Source: Candidatus Scybalocola faecigallinarum (lineage in GTDB: Bacteria > Bacillota > Clostridia > Lachnospirales > Lachnospiraceae). Taken from it: a stretch of 55,826 bases of DNA. The notes beneath the pieces are model-generated. The model saw nothing but the letters and a program-made list of their open reading frames with translations, searched no databases and was not told the DNA's origin. Each line of letters opens with the position of its first letter. Within the stretch, counting starts at the first letter, position 1. The DNA lies in NCBI GenBank assembly GCA_018711005.1, contig DVIT01000032.1, positions 1-55,826 on the forward strand, given 5' to 3'. The translations under genes were made by a program, and so were the position numbers. This document shows positions 1 to 8,137 of the stretch, piece by piece.

Positions 1-1
1 G

Positions 2-610
2 GACCTGGACGGGAGGGAATACACCATGACGGTACGCATGTCCGGTGTGGGGAGCTATTATGGCACTTACTGGGAAAAAGAAGAAAAGGCATCTGTGGCA
101 GTCACGCCGGTAGAGCAGCTTACTGTGGGAAGCATTTCCTTCCCGGAGCGGATCAATGCGGCCTATGATGACGGTTCAGGCATGGTGGAGATCCCTTTGA
201 CCAACAGCGGCCATGTGGCAGTACATCATATAGAGATCCGTGTGGAAGGGGAGGATTTTACGGAACAGGAGCCGTATGTGGTGGAGACTCTGGAGCCTTC
301 CCAACGGGAAAATGCCGTGATCCGGCTTTCCTCAGAGACAGAGGGAGCGCTTAGCGGGGAGCTGGTTATCACTTTTGAAAAAGCGGACGGTACCCTTTGG
401 GAGGAACGTGTTTCCTTTCAGACGGAAAGCGTATACCAGCCTTTGGAGGTGGACCACTCTGTCCGTATCCATCCATCGGTGATGGAGGAAGCACCAACCG
501 TGCCGGACTGGGTATGGCTTACAACGACTATAGGCTGTGTGGCCGGGGCAGTGGTTTTATTTAAAATGGGGCAGCGGTGGTTTTATGGGATGTATAAGCG
601 GGATGAGTGA
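2..610 (+). CDS. C-terminal part of a membrane-anchored surface protein (5' partial)
   Basis: The frame is open from the first bases of the window, so the true start lies upstream; the ATG at 26 is probably internal. The visible part is rich in beta-strand-like sequence with phrases such as IPLTNSG and VTPVEQLTVGSISFP, resembling the CARDB/COG1361 repeats of exported Gram-positive proteins. Near the C-terminus there is one hydrophobic segment (WVWLTTTIGCVAGAVVLFKM) followed by a short basic tail, as in a single-pass anchor with most of the protein outside the cell. Similar proteins often sit beside ABC permeases, but the upstream neighbour is not visible. A hairpin terminator follows at 671. 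The family assignment is by resemblance only. Confidence 0.6.
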   Translation, partial: DLDGREYTMTVRMSGVGSYYGTYWEKEEKASVAVTPVEQLTVGSISFPERINAAYDDGSGMVEIPLTNSGHVAVHHIEIRVEGEDFTEQEPYVVETLEPSQRENAVIRLSSETEGALSGELVITFEKADGTLWEERVSFQTESVYQPLEVDHSVRIHPSVMEEAPTVPDWVWLTTTIGCVAGAVVLFKMGQRWFYGMYKRDE

Positions 611-670
611 TATATTTTTATGGATAACGTATAAACCTGAAACTATAATTGAGGATATTTTCTTATCTTG

Positions 671-706
671 GCGGGCCGGAAACATATTTACATGTTTACG
701 GTCCGC
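671..706 (+). terminator. Hairpin, probable terminator of the first gene
   Basis: GCGGGCCG (671-678) pairs with CGGTCCGC (699-706), and inside it AAACAT (680-685) pairs with ATGTTT (692-697). The tail TGCGTTTATAG is only partly T-rich. It lies 60 bases after the stop of the surface-protein gene. Confidence 0.5.
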
Positions 707-776
707 TGCGTTTATAGCCACTGTTCAAAGCAAAATCTGTTGCCCCGGAAGTATACATTTGTTAAAATAGTAGTAA

Positions 777-971
777 CTATTAAAGGACCGTAACAATATT
801 AAATCTATCATAAGAAATCCAGCGTTTGGATACATCCGGGAGAACCGAAAACAGGTATGACGATGGGGACATTTTCTTATATGGATCTCCGGGATGGCAG
901 CGGGCATACTGATATTTGGCATATTTTAATGGATGCTGGTTTTCGGTAAGGAGAGGAGGAAAAATCCATGA
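777..971 (+). pseudogene. Remnant of the C-terminus of a membrane protein with two in-frame stops
   Basis: One frame reads as a sensible protein tail from 777 to 971 but is broken by TGA at 858-860 and TAA at 927-929. Its pieces are a basic stretch (IIRNPAFGYIRENRKQV), a hydrophobic helix (HFLIWISGMAAGILIFGIF), and, after the TAA, WMLVFGKERRKNP. Read through the stops, the middle becomes one continuous transmembrane helix. The final TGA overlaps the ATG of the next gene (ATGA at 968-971), the normal spacing of a coupled gene pair. I infer a decayed gene whose downstream partner survives. The alternative is chance hydrophobicity in non-coding DNA. Confidence 0.4.
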
Positions 972-1360
972 AAAAACGCCGGATTTGCATTATTGTAGTT
1001 GTCATAGCTGCGATCCTATTGTTGTGTCCCCTGCCCCGGAGAGTGAACATGGCCTACAGCGATGTCCCCGTTTTAGATAATAATGGAGATATAGAGGAAT
1101 ATATGCCAACGCTCACTTTAAAGGGTTATTATTTGAACTTTCTGGTATTTCCTGATTATTTTTCAGGGAAAGCGATCACGGATGATGGTATGGAATATAC
1201 GTCCTCTTTTCTGCTTCATTTTGGGCAAATAAGCAGGATGGATGATTATTTCAGTATAGGGCTTTCAAGGGACTGCCCGGAGGGAAACCATATCTTATAT
1301 ATGCATTTTTATTCAGATTGGTCAGAAGTAAATATATCGATTTCAGATCTTCATGGATAA
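968..1360 (+). CDS. Small exported or membrane protein of unknown function
   Basis: 130 residues. The start is basic (MKKRR) and is followed by a hydrophobic helix (residues 6-22), giving a signal peptide or membrane anchor. There is no lipobox, although a Cys at 20 precedes PLPRR. The rest is soluble and rich in aromatic residues (KGYYLNFLVFPDYFSG, HILYMHFYSDW), with no family recognised. The ribosome binding site GGAGAGGAGG lies just upstream. The gene starts on the stop codon of the decayed reading frame at 777-971, so it was probably the second gene of a coupled pair. A strong bidirectional hairpin follows. Confidence 0.6.
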   Translation: MKKRRICIIVVVIAAILLLCPLPRRVNMAYSDVPVLDNNGDIEEYMPTLTLKGYYLNFLVFPDYFSGKAITDDGMEYTSSFLLHFGQISRMDDYFSIGLSRDCPEGNHILYMHFYSDWSEVNISISDLHG

Positions 1361-1434
1361 CTTATAAAACTGCATCTATGCGAAAATAGCAGATATATTT
1401 CATCAATTAGAAGACTACAGAAAGAAAGTAGAAT

Positions 1435-1489
1435 AAAGCAGGCCGGAGGTTTCTGTTTTATAAACAGGCAGCAACCTCCGGCCTGCTTT
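1435..1489 (+). terminator. Strong intrinsic terminator
   Basis: AAAGCAGGCCGGAGGTT (1435-1451) is perfectly complementary to 1473-1489, a 17-bp stem with a second small hairpin (CTGTTT/AAACAG) in the loop. The A-rich and T-rich flanks let it work in both directions. Confidence 0.85.
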
Positions 1490-1521
1490 GATTGTAACAC
1501 CGCAGCTGAACTATGACGGGT

Positions 1522-1606
1522 TTCTTAAAATTTTCTTAAAGGTGTTGGATGAACCGGGATTTTATTATATAATGATGGGGGCGTCAAAAGGTATTTTGGC
1601 GCCTCC
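1522..1606 (+). promoter_or_regulatory. tatD promoter with upstream direct repeats and a 5' hairpin
   Basis: TTGGAT (1545-1550) and TATAAT (1568-1573) are separated by 17 bases, a good housekeeping promoter. Immediately upstream are two copies of TTCTTAA with an 11-base period (1522-1528 and 1533-1539), the pattern of an OmpR/PhoB-family response-regulator site. The predicted transcript begins with a 13-bp hairpin (1577-1589 with 1594-1606, loop GGTA) that has no U-run, so it is more likely an mRNA-stabilising or regulatory structure than a terminator. From there to the tatD ribosome binding site, about 100 bases, I see nothing else. Confidence 0.65.
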
Positions 1607-1721
1607 ATGATACACGGACTGCTTCGTGCTGACGCACGCAGGCGAGTCAAAAAACACCTCAAAGTTGCTTATTTTTCCGGGAAAAATGGGGGCATAAAGA
1701 GGAATGATATGGAGGCAATCA

Positions 1722-2516
1722 ATGATTTTTGATACACATGCGCATTACGATGATGAGCAGTTTGATGAGGACCGGGAAAGGCTTCTTTTAAGCCTGGCTG
1801 AAAATAATATTGGCCGGGTTGTCAATATTGGGGCCAATATCCAGTCCACAAAGGCAACAGTGGCACTGACGAAGAAGTATCCCTTTATTTACGGCGCTGT
1901 AGGCGTTCATCCCAGCGACGCAGGGGAAATGAATGAGGATGTGCTGGCCTGGCTGAAAAGCTTGACAGCCCTTGAAAAGATCGTGGCTGTTGGCGAGATC
2001 GGCCTGGATTACTACTGGGATAAGGAAGAAGATGTGCGGGAAAACCAGAAAAAGTGGTTTATCCGCCAGCTTGAGATGGCCAGAGAATGTGATCTTCCGG
2101 TAAGTATCCATTCCAGAGATGCGGCTAAGGATACACTGGATATTATGAAGGAATATGGAAAGGATCTGGGCGGCGTGATCCACTGCTTTTCCTATTCTGT
2201 GGAAATGGCCAGAGAATATGTGAAAATGGGCTACTATATTGGCGTTGGCGGTGTGGTGACCTTTAAAAATGCCAAAGCCATAAAGGCAGTGGTGGAAGAT
2301 ATACCGCTGGAGAGGATCGTTGTGGAAACAGACTGTCCGTATCTGGCTCCGGTGCCTAACCGGGGAAAACGCAATTCCTCCTTAAATCTGCCCTGGGTGA
2401 TCCGGGAGATCAGCCAGATCAAGGGCGTGTCCCGGGAGGAAGTGGAAGCTGTAACCTGGAAAAATGCCATGGACCTGTACCGTATGAAGGACGGGAGTAG
2501 AGAGGTGATTTTATGA
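1722..2516 (+). CDS. tatD: TatD-family metal-dependent DNase
   Basis: 264 residues, the usual TatD length. The metal ligands of the amidohydrolase-like barrel are all visible: the N-terminal HxH (H6, H8 in FDTHAH), E92 (GEIGLDYY), H130 (SIHSRD), H154 (IHCFS) and D204 (ETDCPYLAP). TatD proteins are 3'-5' exonucleases on DNA and RNA that act in repair and DNA turnover in the cytosol. The start at 1722 is chosen over 1704 because GGAGG (1710-1714) is correctly spaced and family members begin with MIFDTHAH. The next gene overlaps its stop by 4 bases. In many Firmicutes tatD precedes rnmV and ksgA; here ksgA is 4 kb away and rnmV is absent. Confidence 0.93.
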   Translation: MIFDTHAHYDDEQFDEDRERLLLSLAENNIGRVVNIGANIQSTKATVALTKKYPFIYGAVGVHPSDAGEMNEDVLAWLKSLTALEKIVAVGEIGLDYYWDKEEDVRENQKKWFIRQLEMARECDLPVSIHSRDAAKDTLDIMKEYGKDLGGVIHCFSYSVEMAREYVKMGYYIGVGGVVTFKNAKAIKAVVEDIPLERIVVETDCPYLAPVPNRGKRNSSLNLPWVIREISQIKGVSREEVEAVTWKNAMDLYRMKDGSREVIL

Positions 2517-3592
2517 TGTTAAAAAAGCTTGCTGCTATGGCAGCAGTGATCATGCTGGCGGGAACGGCGGTGCTGTCCGGATGCTCCTCTGAGGGGGAAG
2601 CCTCCCAAAGCGCGTCTGCAGCTGCCGAAGATACAAAAAATGAGGTTAAGCTGGGGGAATATAAAGGCATTGCTGTCACTGTGGAAAGCCTGCCGGACGT
2701 TACTGACGACGAGGTGGAGCAGATGGTCCAGTCCTCTGTGGAAAACTCCACAGTGTCCGGACAGATCACGGACCGGGCAGTGGCCCAGGGCGATACGGTC
2801 AACGTAAATTATACCGGTTATATGGATGATGAAGAAATCCCGGATTCCTCTGTGGAAGATTATAACATGCTCATTGGATCCGGTATTTTCTTTAACGGGG
2901 CAGAAAGCGGTCTGGTGGGCGTCATGCCGGGAGAAACGGTGGATATTTCAGTGACTTATCCGGAAGGCTATCCCCAGGAGGATCTGGTGGGAAAGACTGC
3001 CGTATATAAGGTGACGGTCAATTATATTGTCCAGGAGGAGCAGGCCCAGCTGACCGATGAATTTGTGGCCAGCATTTCCGACTGCGAAACGGTGGATGAA
3101 TACCGCCAGATGATCCGTGAGGCTCTGGAAGGGAGCCGGGAGAATGAGCGGGAAATGAACCGGCGCAATGCTGTATGGGAGCAGGTTTTGGAAAATGCCC
3201 AGGTGATTTCCTACAGCCAGGCGGATATTGACGCCATTGTTGGGGAATATACAAGCTATGACGAGGCTGCGGCTGAGGACTTTGGCATTTCCCTGGAAGA
3301 ATATGTCCAGACCTATCAGGACATGACCATGGATGAGTATAATTCCAGTGTGGAAGAACTGGCCCAAAATGAAATTAAAAATGAGCTGGTCATTGATGCC
3401 ATTGCAGAGGCTGAAAGTATTACCGGAGCAGATATTACTGACGAGGAAATGGAACGCTGCGCTCAGCAGCAGGGTTACGAAACGCTGGATGACTATAAAA
3501 ATGACAACGATGCAGCTGCCATGGAAGAAGATGCCAAGGCGCTGAGAGTTGTGGATTTTGTAGTGAACCAGGCGCAGATCACTGAACAATAA
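2513..3592 (+). CDS. Lipoprotein FKBP/trigger-factor-like peptidyl-prolyl isomerase
   Basis: 359 residues. The N-terminus is a lipoprotein signal ending in LSGC, so C24 would be lipidated and the protein held on the outer face of the membrane. Residues about 88-170 match an FKBP-type isomerase domain as found in trigger factor (GDTVNVNYTGYMDDE, GVMPGETVDISVTYPEGY). The rest is an acidic helical region resembling the trigger-factor C-terminal chaperone arms. The inferred role is folding of exported proteins, comparable to PrsA but of a different fold. Start ATG 2513 overlaps the tatD stop; ATG 2516 is an alternative. A hairpin (3597-3604 with 3609-3616), without a U-run, separates it from the penicillin-binding protein. 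Confidence 0.85.
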   Translation: MMLKKLAAMAAVIMLAGTAVLSGCSSEGEASQSASAAAEDTKNEVKLGEYKGIAVTVESLPDVTDDEVEQMVQSSVENSTVSGQITDRAVAQGDTVNVNYTGYMDDEEIPDSSVEDYNMLIGSGIFFNGAESGLVGVMPGETVDISVTYPEGYPQEDLVGKTAVYKVTVNYIVQEEQAQLTDEFVASISDCETVDEYRQMIREALEGSRENEREMNRRNAVWEQVLENAQVISYSQADIDAIVGEYTSYDEAAAEDFGISLEEYVQTYQDMTMDEYNSSVEELAQNEIKNELVIDAIAEAESITGADITDEEMERCAQQQGYETLDDYKNDNDAAAMEEDAKALRVVDFVVNQAQITEQ

Positions 3593-3662
3593 TTATCCAA
3601 TCCCCCGTGGGATTGGCCGGATGCCGTGAGGGCATGGGAATATTAAGGAAAGGAGTTATGGG

Positions 3663-5765
3663 ATGGCTAAAGGTAAGAAGAAAAGTGGAAATCATCTTGG
3701 CGTGGTCATTGGGATCACAGTATTTTTGATCATTGCTTTTGTAGGGATTGCCGCAGTTGCCTGGTTTTACCTGTTTCGGGAAGATGCACAGGCGGCCACC
3801 CAGGCGGTCTATGATGAATATACCCAGGATGTGGTCAATGGTAATTATGAAGGAATCTATGACCTGATCCATGAAGATGTTCAGGCCAATGTGGACAAGG
3901 ATACGGTTACGGCCCGATATACTAACATTTTTACAGGGATCGGCGCTTCCAATATTGCATTTACCCTTCTGGAAAGCGGGGAAAATGAGGACGGAAGCGG
4001 CTGGTATTACCGGTACCGCATGACCATGGATACATCGGCGGGAAGCCTTGATAATACATACAGTATGCAGATCTGCAGGGATTCGGAAAACCAGTTTAAG
4101 ATCATGTGGAGCTCTAACCTGATCTTTCCCCAGCTGGATGATACAGATACAGTCCGGGTCAATACGCTGGATGCAAAGCGGGGAACCATTTATGATGTGA
4201 ATGGCAATGTTTTGGCTCAGGACGGTGAAGGGGCCAGCGTAGGACTTGTGCCCGGGAAGATTTCCCAAACGACCCGGGATGCAGACCTGGAACAGCTGGC
4301 ATCGCTTTTAGAGGTTTCTGTAGATTATATTAATGAGCAGCTTTCAGCGTCATGGGTAACGGATGATGTTTTCGTGCCTATCCGCTCTGTGGCTGTAGAT
4401 AATGAAGAACTGATCAGCCAGGTGCTGGAGATTTCCGGCGTTATGGTCAATACGACCAGTGCCAGGGAATATCCTTACGGCGAAACATTGGCCCATTTAA
4501 CCGGCTATGTACAGGCCATCAGCGCTGAGGAGCTTGAAACTATGGCGGACCAGGGCTATACAAGCAGCAGTATTGTAGGAAAAAGCGGACTGGAACAGAT
4601 TTATGAATCCTCATTGCGGGGAACCGATGGCTGTGAGATCCTTATCCTTTACAGTGACGGTACAGTAAAAGAAACCTTAGGCTACCAGGCCGCTGTGGAT
4701 GGAAATGATGTACACCTGACCATTGACGCCCAGCTGTGCCAGATCCTGTATGATCAGCTGGAAGGGGACAATGGTCTGGCTGTGGCCATGAACATGAAAA
4801 CCGGAGCGATCCTTTCTCTGGTAAGCACACCGTCTTATAATCCCAACGAGTTTGTGGCCGGTATTACCAACAGCAGCTGGGAGGCTTTAAGCACTGATGA
4901 AGATCTGCCAATGTACAATCGCTATACATCGACCTGGGTACCGGGATCTTCCTTTAAGCCTATTACAGCGGCTATCGGCCTGGATAACGGGACGATCGAT
5001 CCCAATGAGGTATCCGCCAGCAATGGTTTAAGCTGGCAGAAGGACAGCAGCTGGGGCAATTTGTTTGTAACTACCCTGGTGACGTATGGAGATGTAACGC
5101 TTCAGAAGGCGCTGGCATATTCGGATAATATTTATTTTGCCCAGCAAACATTAAATATGGGCAGGTCTGCATTTGTGGAAGGCCTTAAGACCGTTGGCTT
5201 TGGCGAAACGATGCCATTTGAAATGTCCCTGGGGTCATCCACTTACGGGACATTGGAGGAATCTTCCGATGAGGTTATGCTTGCCAACAGCGGATATGGC
5301 CAGGGTGAAATGCTTGTCAACCCCATTCATCTGGCATCCATGTATTCAGCCTTTATGAATGACGGAAATATGCTTCAGCCCTATCTTGTTTCAAATAGTG
5401 AGGAGTTAGGCGGCGAGGCGGCACAGCCGGGAAGCTACTGGAAAACCGGTGTGTTTAGTGCTGAGTCTGCACAGATCGTTAATGAAGACCTGCGCACCGT
5501 TATTTCCGAAGGCACCGGTACAGATGCTCAGAGTGCAGGCGTTACACTGGCCGGAAAGACCGGAACTGCAGAGATCAAAGATTCTCAGGATGATACAGAC
5601 GGAACCGAACTGGGCTGGTTTGTGGCCTATGAGATTGATAATACAGAAGATCCTATCCTGATCCTTATGATGGTTGAAGATGTTTTAGACCGTGACGGAA
5701 GCCACTATGTGGTGCCTAAGGTGACGGAAGCTTTCAGCCAGTACAGGGGAACAGCATCTGAATAA
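3663..5765 (+). CDS. Class B penicillin-binding protein with MecA_N domain
   Basis: 700 residues: one membrane helix (about 14-37), an NTF2-like MecA_N domain (about 42-155), a PBP dimerisation domain (about 165-340) and a transpeptidase domain. The active-site motifs are intact: S429-S-F-K432, S487-D-N489 and K632-T-G634. It cross-links peptidoglycan outside the membrane. The MecA_N domain is shared with Staphylococcus PBP2a and enterococcal PBP5-type enzymes, a group often of low beta-lactam affinity; whether that holds here cannot be read from the sequence. The ribosome binding site AAAGGAG is 7 bases before ATG 3663. A foldase lipoprotein precedes it, which may help fold it. A bidirectional terminator follows. 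Confidence 0.9.
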   Translation: MAKGKKKSGNHLGVVIGITVFLIIAFVGIAAVAWFYLFREDAQAATQAVYDEYTQDVVNGNYEGIYDLIHEDVQANVDKDTVTARYTNIFTGIGASNIAFTLLESGENEDGSGWYYRYRMTMDTSAGSLDNTYSMQICRDSENQFKIMWSSNLIFPQLDDTDTVRVNTLDAKRGTIYDVNGNVLAQDGEGASVGLVPGKISQTTRDADLEQLASLLEVSVDYINEQLSASWVTDDVFVPIRSVAVDNEELISQVLEISGVMVNTTSAREYPYGETLAHLTGYVQAISAEELETMADQGYTSSSIVGKSGLEQIYESSLRGTDGCEILILYSDGTVKETLGYQAAVDGNDVHLTIDAQLCQILYDQLEGDNGLAVAMNMKTGAILSLVSTPSYNPNEFVAGITNSSWEALSTDEDLPMYNRYTSTWVPGSSFKPITAAIGLDNGTIDPNEVSASNGLSWQKDSSWGNLFVTTLVTYGDVTLQKALAYSDNIYFAQQTLNMGRSAFVEGLKTVGFGETMPFEMSLGSSTYGTLEESSDEVMLANSGYGQGEMLVNPIHLASMYSAFMNDGNMLQPYLVSNSEELGGEAAQPGSYWKTGVFSAESAQIVNEDLRTVISEGTGTDAQSAGVTLAGKTGTAEIKDSQDDTDGTELGWFVAYEIDNTEDPILILMMVEDVLDRDGSHYVVPKVTEAFSQYRGTASE

Positions 5766-5770
5766 AAAAT

Positions 5771-5802
5771 AATGGCCAAGTCCAAAAACGGGCTTGGCCA
5801 TC
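5771..5802. terminator. Bidirectional terminator between convergent genes
   Basis: ATGGCCAAG (5772-5780) pairs with CTTGGCCAT (5793-5801), with an A-rich run before and a T-rich stretch after. It separates the penicillin-binding protein (+) from the lipoprotein (-). Confidence 0.75.
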
Positions 5803-5825
5803 ATTATATTTGCTGAGATTTAATC

Positions 5826-6509
5826 TTAGTTGGATGACGGATTGTCAATGCTGTAATAGATCATTGCGTTATAAATAGATGTTACATCTTCGTCTGAGAT
5901 CGTGTAGCGGCCATCATCGTCCGGCGCGACGTTTACGGTAACGGTGACCGGCTCGCGATAGGCCAGGTTTTCTTCATGACTTTTCAGGATCTCAATAAGA
6001 GGGGAAAGATATTCCCGTATAAATTCTTCATCCGTATAATCCTGAAATTCATAATTATTATTCCGTTGGCGAAATTCCTGGTTAAAATTAAAAAATTCTG
6101 AGTAAACCGAATTATAAATATCTAAAGGTTCAATATCAATGGCCACGCTGCCGGAACGGTCGGCTTCCTTGACCGTGTAACGAACCTGGCCGTAAATAGT
6201 TTTTATAGCTTCTAAAAGCTGGCTGTTCAGATCCTCCGGGATCACATCGTCATCGGTAAGTCCGGAAAAGCGAAGAAAAATATCGGTTTCATGGCGGATA
6301 AAATCATTATAATCATTTTCAATGGCCTCAATACTGGAATTGGTCGCCTGGGCATAAGCTTCACATTCACCCTTATAGGTGGCATCCAGCATGCCCTGTA
6401 TGTAGCCGGACCGGTCAAAGGCATCAACACAGCCGGAAAGGCATACACAGAAAATGATTATGGTCAAAAAAATCCCTGAATATTTTTTAATATATTTCAT
6501 AATGATCAC
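5826..6509 (-). CDS. Lipoprotein of unknown function
   Basis: 227 residues. A hydrophobic signal ends in CLSGC, so C27 is the predicted lipidated residue and the protein faces outward. The mature part is acidic and probably mostly helical (EAYAQATNSSIEAIENDYNDFIRHE, EEFIREYLSPLIEILKSHEE), resembling other Clostridia lipoproteins of unknown role. The start is ambiguous: GTG at 6509 has AGGA six bases upstream, whereas ATG at 6500 has only a weak GGTG. It is a single gene with a terminator shared with the penicillin-binding protein. No function is proposed. Confidence 0.75.
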   Translation of the reverse strand: MIIMKYIKKYSGIFLTIIIFCVCLSGCVDAFDRSGYIQGMLDATYKGECEAYAQATNSSIEAIENDYNDFIRHETDIFLRFSGLTDDDVIPEDLNSQLLEAIKTIYGQVRYTVKEADRSGSVAIDIEPLDIYNSVYSEFFNFNQEFRQRNNNYEFQDYTDEEFIREYLSPLIEILKSHEENLAYREPVTVTVNVAPDDDGRYTISDEDVTSIYNAMIYYSIDNPSSN

Positions 6510-6630
6510 CGTTTATCCTGAAAATATGTGGCGGCGCCGCGTACAGCGCAGCATGAAGGTTTAAGCAAGATATGTCTGAAATCTCCTTATATCTATAGTA
6601 TATAACTTTTGGATAATCCCAGTCAAGCCC

Positions 6631-6659
6631 TTGTCCGCATTGCATATGTCTGGTATGAT
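6631..6659 (+). promoter_or_regulatory. Probable rsmA promoter
   Basis: TTGTCC (6631-6636), 17 bases, TATGAT (6654-6659). The transcript would have a GC-rich leader of about 100 bases that contains GTCCG/CGGAC complementarity but no recognised riboswitch. Confidence 0.6.
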
Positions 6660-6767
6660 GTTAATAAGTAACCGTCCGGAAGGCCTGATGCCGGGGCGCG
6701 CCGGATCGGGCACATATGTCAGCGGGGGCCGGAAACGGACAAAATTAAAAAAGAGAAAGGCAGAGTT

Positions 6768-7637
6768 ATGGAAAACGATCAGAAACTTTCAAACCCGAAA
6801 AAAACTATAGAGATCATTCAAAAATATAATTTTAACTTTCAGAAAAAGTTTGGACAAAATTTTCTTATTGACAGCCATGTCCTGAACAAGATCATTGCCG
6901 GGGCACAGGTGACAAAGGAAGATATGGTACTGGAAATCGGCCCCGGGATCGGCACGATGACCCAGTATCTGGCAGAAGCGGCAAGACAGGTGGTGGCCGT
7001 GGAGATCGACCGGAACCTGATCCCTGTATTAAAGGAGACCCTTGGGGATTATGATAATGTAACGGTGATCAATGAGGATATATTAAAGCTGGATCTGGCA
7101 GGCCTTGCTGATGCGTATAATGGCGGAAAGCCTATTAAAGTGGTGGCAAATCTGCCTTATTACATTACAACGCCTATCATCATGGGGCTGTTTGAGAGCC
7201 ATGTCCCTGTGGATAATGTTACGGTCATGGTGCAGAAGGAAGTGGCAAAGCGTATGGAAGCCCGGCCGGGCAGCAAGGATTACGGCGCCCTTTCTGTGGC
7301 TGTCCAGTATTATGCCCAGCCGTACATTGTGGCCAATGTTCCATGTAACTGCTTTATGCCAAGACCGAATGTGGATTCGGCGGTGATCCGCCTGACTTGT
7401 CATGAAAAGCCGCCGGTGGATACGCCGGATGAGCATTTAATGTTTCGTATTGTCCGCGCTGCATTTAACCAGCGGCGCAAGACTCTGGTCAATGCCATTA
7501 ATAATTCGCCGGAGCTGTCCATGGACAAGGTGCAGGTGCAGGAGGCGCTTGCAGCCATGGGTCTTTCGGCCACGGTGCGGGGCGAAGCACTGTCGCTGGA
7601 TCAGTTTGCCAAACTGTCAGAGCTGCTGGCCGGATAA
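6768..7637 (+). CDS. rsmA: 16S rRNA dimethyladenosine transferase
   Basis: 289 residues. The enzyme dimethylates two adjacent adenines near the 3' end of 16S rRNA during small-subunit maturation. The N-terminal KKFGQNFLID is the KsgA hallmark. The SAM-binding loop is EIGPGIGTMT (56-65), the acidic residue after strand 2 is in VAVEIDRN, and the catalytic NLPYY is at 128-132. The C-terminal small domain is complete (AAFNQRRKTLVNAI). It carries its own promoter. Loss of this methylation gives kasugamycin resistance in other bacteria. It is well separated from tatD, with which it usually clusters. Confidence 0.97.
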   Translation: MENDQKLSNPKKTIEIIQKYNFNFQKKFGQNFLIDSHVLNKIIAGAQVTKEDMVLEIGPGIGTMTQYLAEAARQVVAVEIDRNLIPVLKETLGDYDNVTVINEDILKLDLAGLADAYNGGKPIKVVANLPYYITTPIIMGLFESHVPVDNVTVMVQKEVAKRMEARPGSKDYGALSVAVQYYAQPYIVANVPCNCFMPRPNVDSAVIRLTCHEKPPVDTPDEHLMFRIVRAAFNQRRKTLVNAINNSPELSMDKVQVQEALAAMGLSATVRGEALSLDQFAKLSELLAG

Positions 7638-7647
7638 AAGAGATCTC

Positions 7648-7697
7648 TTGACAATAAAAATATATCGTGTTACGATATATGTCGGAACACGATATAT
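7648..7697 (+). promoter_or_regulatory. padR promoter overlapped by a PadR-type operator
   Basis: TTGACA (7648-7653) and TACGAT (7671-7676) are 17 bases apart. ATATATCGTGTT (7660-7671) and its complement AACACGATATAT (7686-7697) form a 12-bp dyad covering the spacer and -10. A third half-site CGATATAT lies at 7673-7680. A repressor here would block RNA polymerase. PadR proteins typically bind such AT-rich dyads at their own promoters, so autorepression and control of the exporter are likely. Confidence 0.8.
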
Positions 7698-7750
7698 TTT
7701 GTCCGGCTTTTTGCCAAACCAAAATTGTGCAGTGATGGGAGGTATAAGAT

Positions 7751-8080
7751 TTGGAAAACAGATATGAGCCTTTGACGGAAAGCTGTTATTACATTCTTTT
7801 ATGCCTGTCTCAGGGGGACAATTATGGATATAAGATCATGAGCCGGGCAAAGATACTGTCTGGAGGGCTTGTGACGATTGGTCCGGGAACCATGTATGGT
7901 GCGTTAAACAGTATGATCCAAAAAGGATGGATCTGCGAGGCCGGACAAGAGGGCAAGCGCCGCATTTACCGCCTGACGACCCAGGGGGGGGATGTTCTGG
8001 ACAAAGAAATACAGCGCCTTGAGCGTATGGTGGCCAGTGCAAGGGCAGCATTTTCTCAAAAAGAGAAGGAGCAGTCCTGA
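7751..8080 (+). CDS. PadR-family transcriptional regulator
   Basis: 109 residues, the short PadR form made of one winged helix-turn-helix and a C-terminal dimerisation helix. Family signatures are LTESCYYILLCLSQGDNYGYKIM and GPGTMYGALNSMIQKGWI. The start is TTG, supported by GGGAGG 8 bases upstream (7737-7742) and by the typical N-terminus ENRYEPLTES. A 12-bp dyad overlaps its promoter. The ABC exporter genes begin 57 bases downstream with no terminator between, so this is most likely the local repressor of a drug or toxic-compound exporter. The inducer is unknown. Confidence 0.9.
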   Translation: MENRYEPLTESCYYILLCLSQGDNYGYKIMSRAKILSGGLVTIGPGTMYGALNSMIQKGWICEAGQEGKRRIYRLTTQGGDVLDKEIQRLERMVASARAAFSQKEKEQS

Positions 8081-8137
8081 CCGGGCGCCGCCAAAGCCAA
8101 ATCGTGGCAATGTATACGTTCCAGAAAGAGAGGATTT

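Noticed and set aside
858-860. TGA at 858 as a selenocysteine codon
   Set aside because: A second stop (TAA at 927) interrupts the same frame, there is no catalytic context and no SECIS-like hairpin directly after it; a decayed gene is the simpler reading.
2948-3589. Long antisense open frames under the foldase, Cof phosphatase, lacZ and other genes
   Set aside because: They lack ribosome binding sites and recognisable domains and follow the codon bias of the sense genes; treated as shadows.
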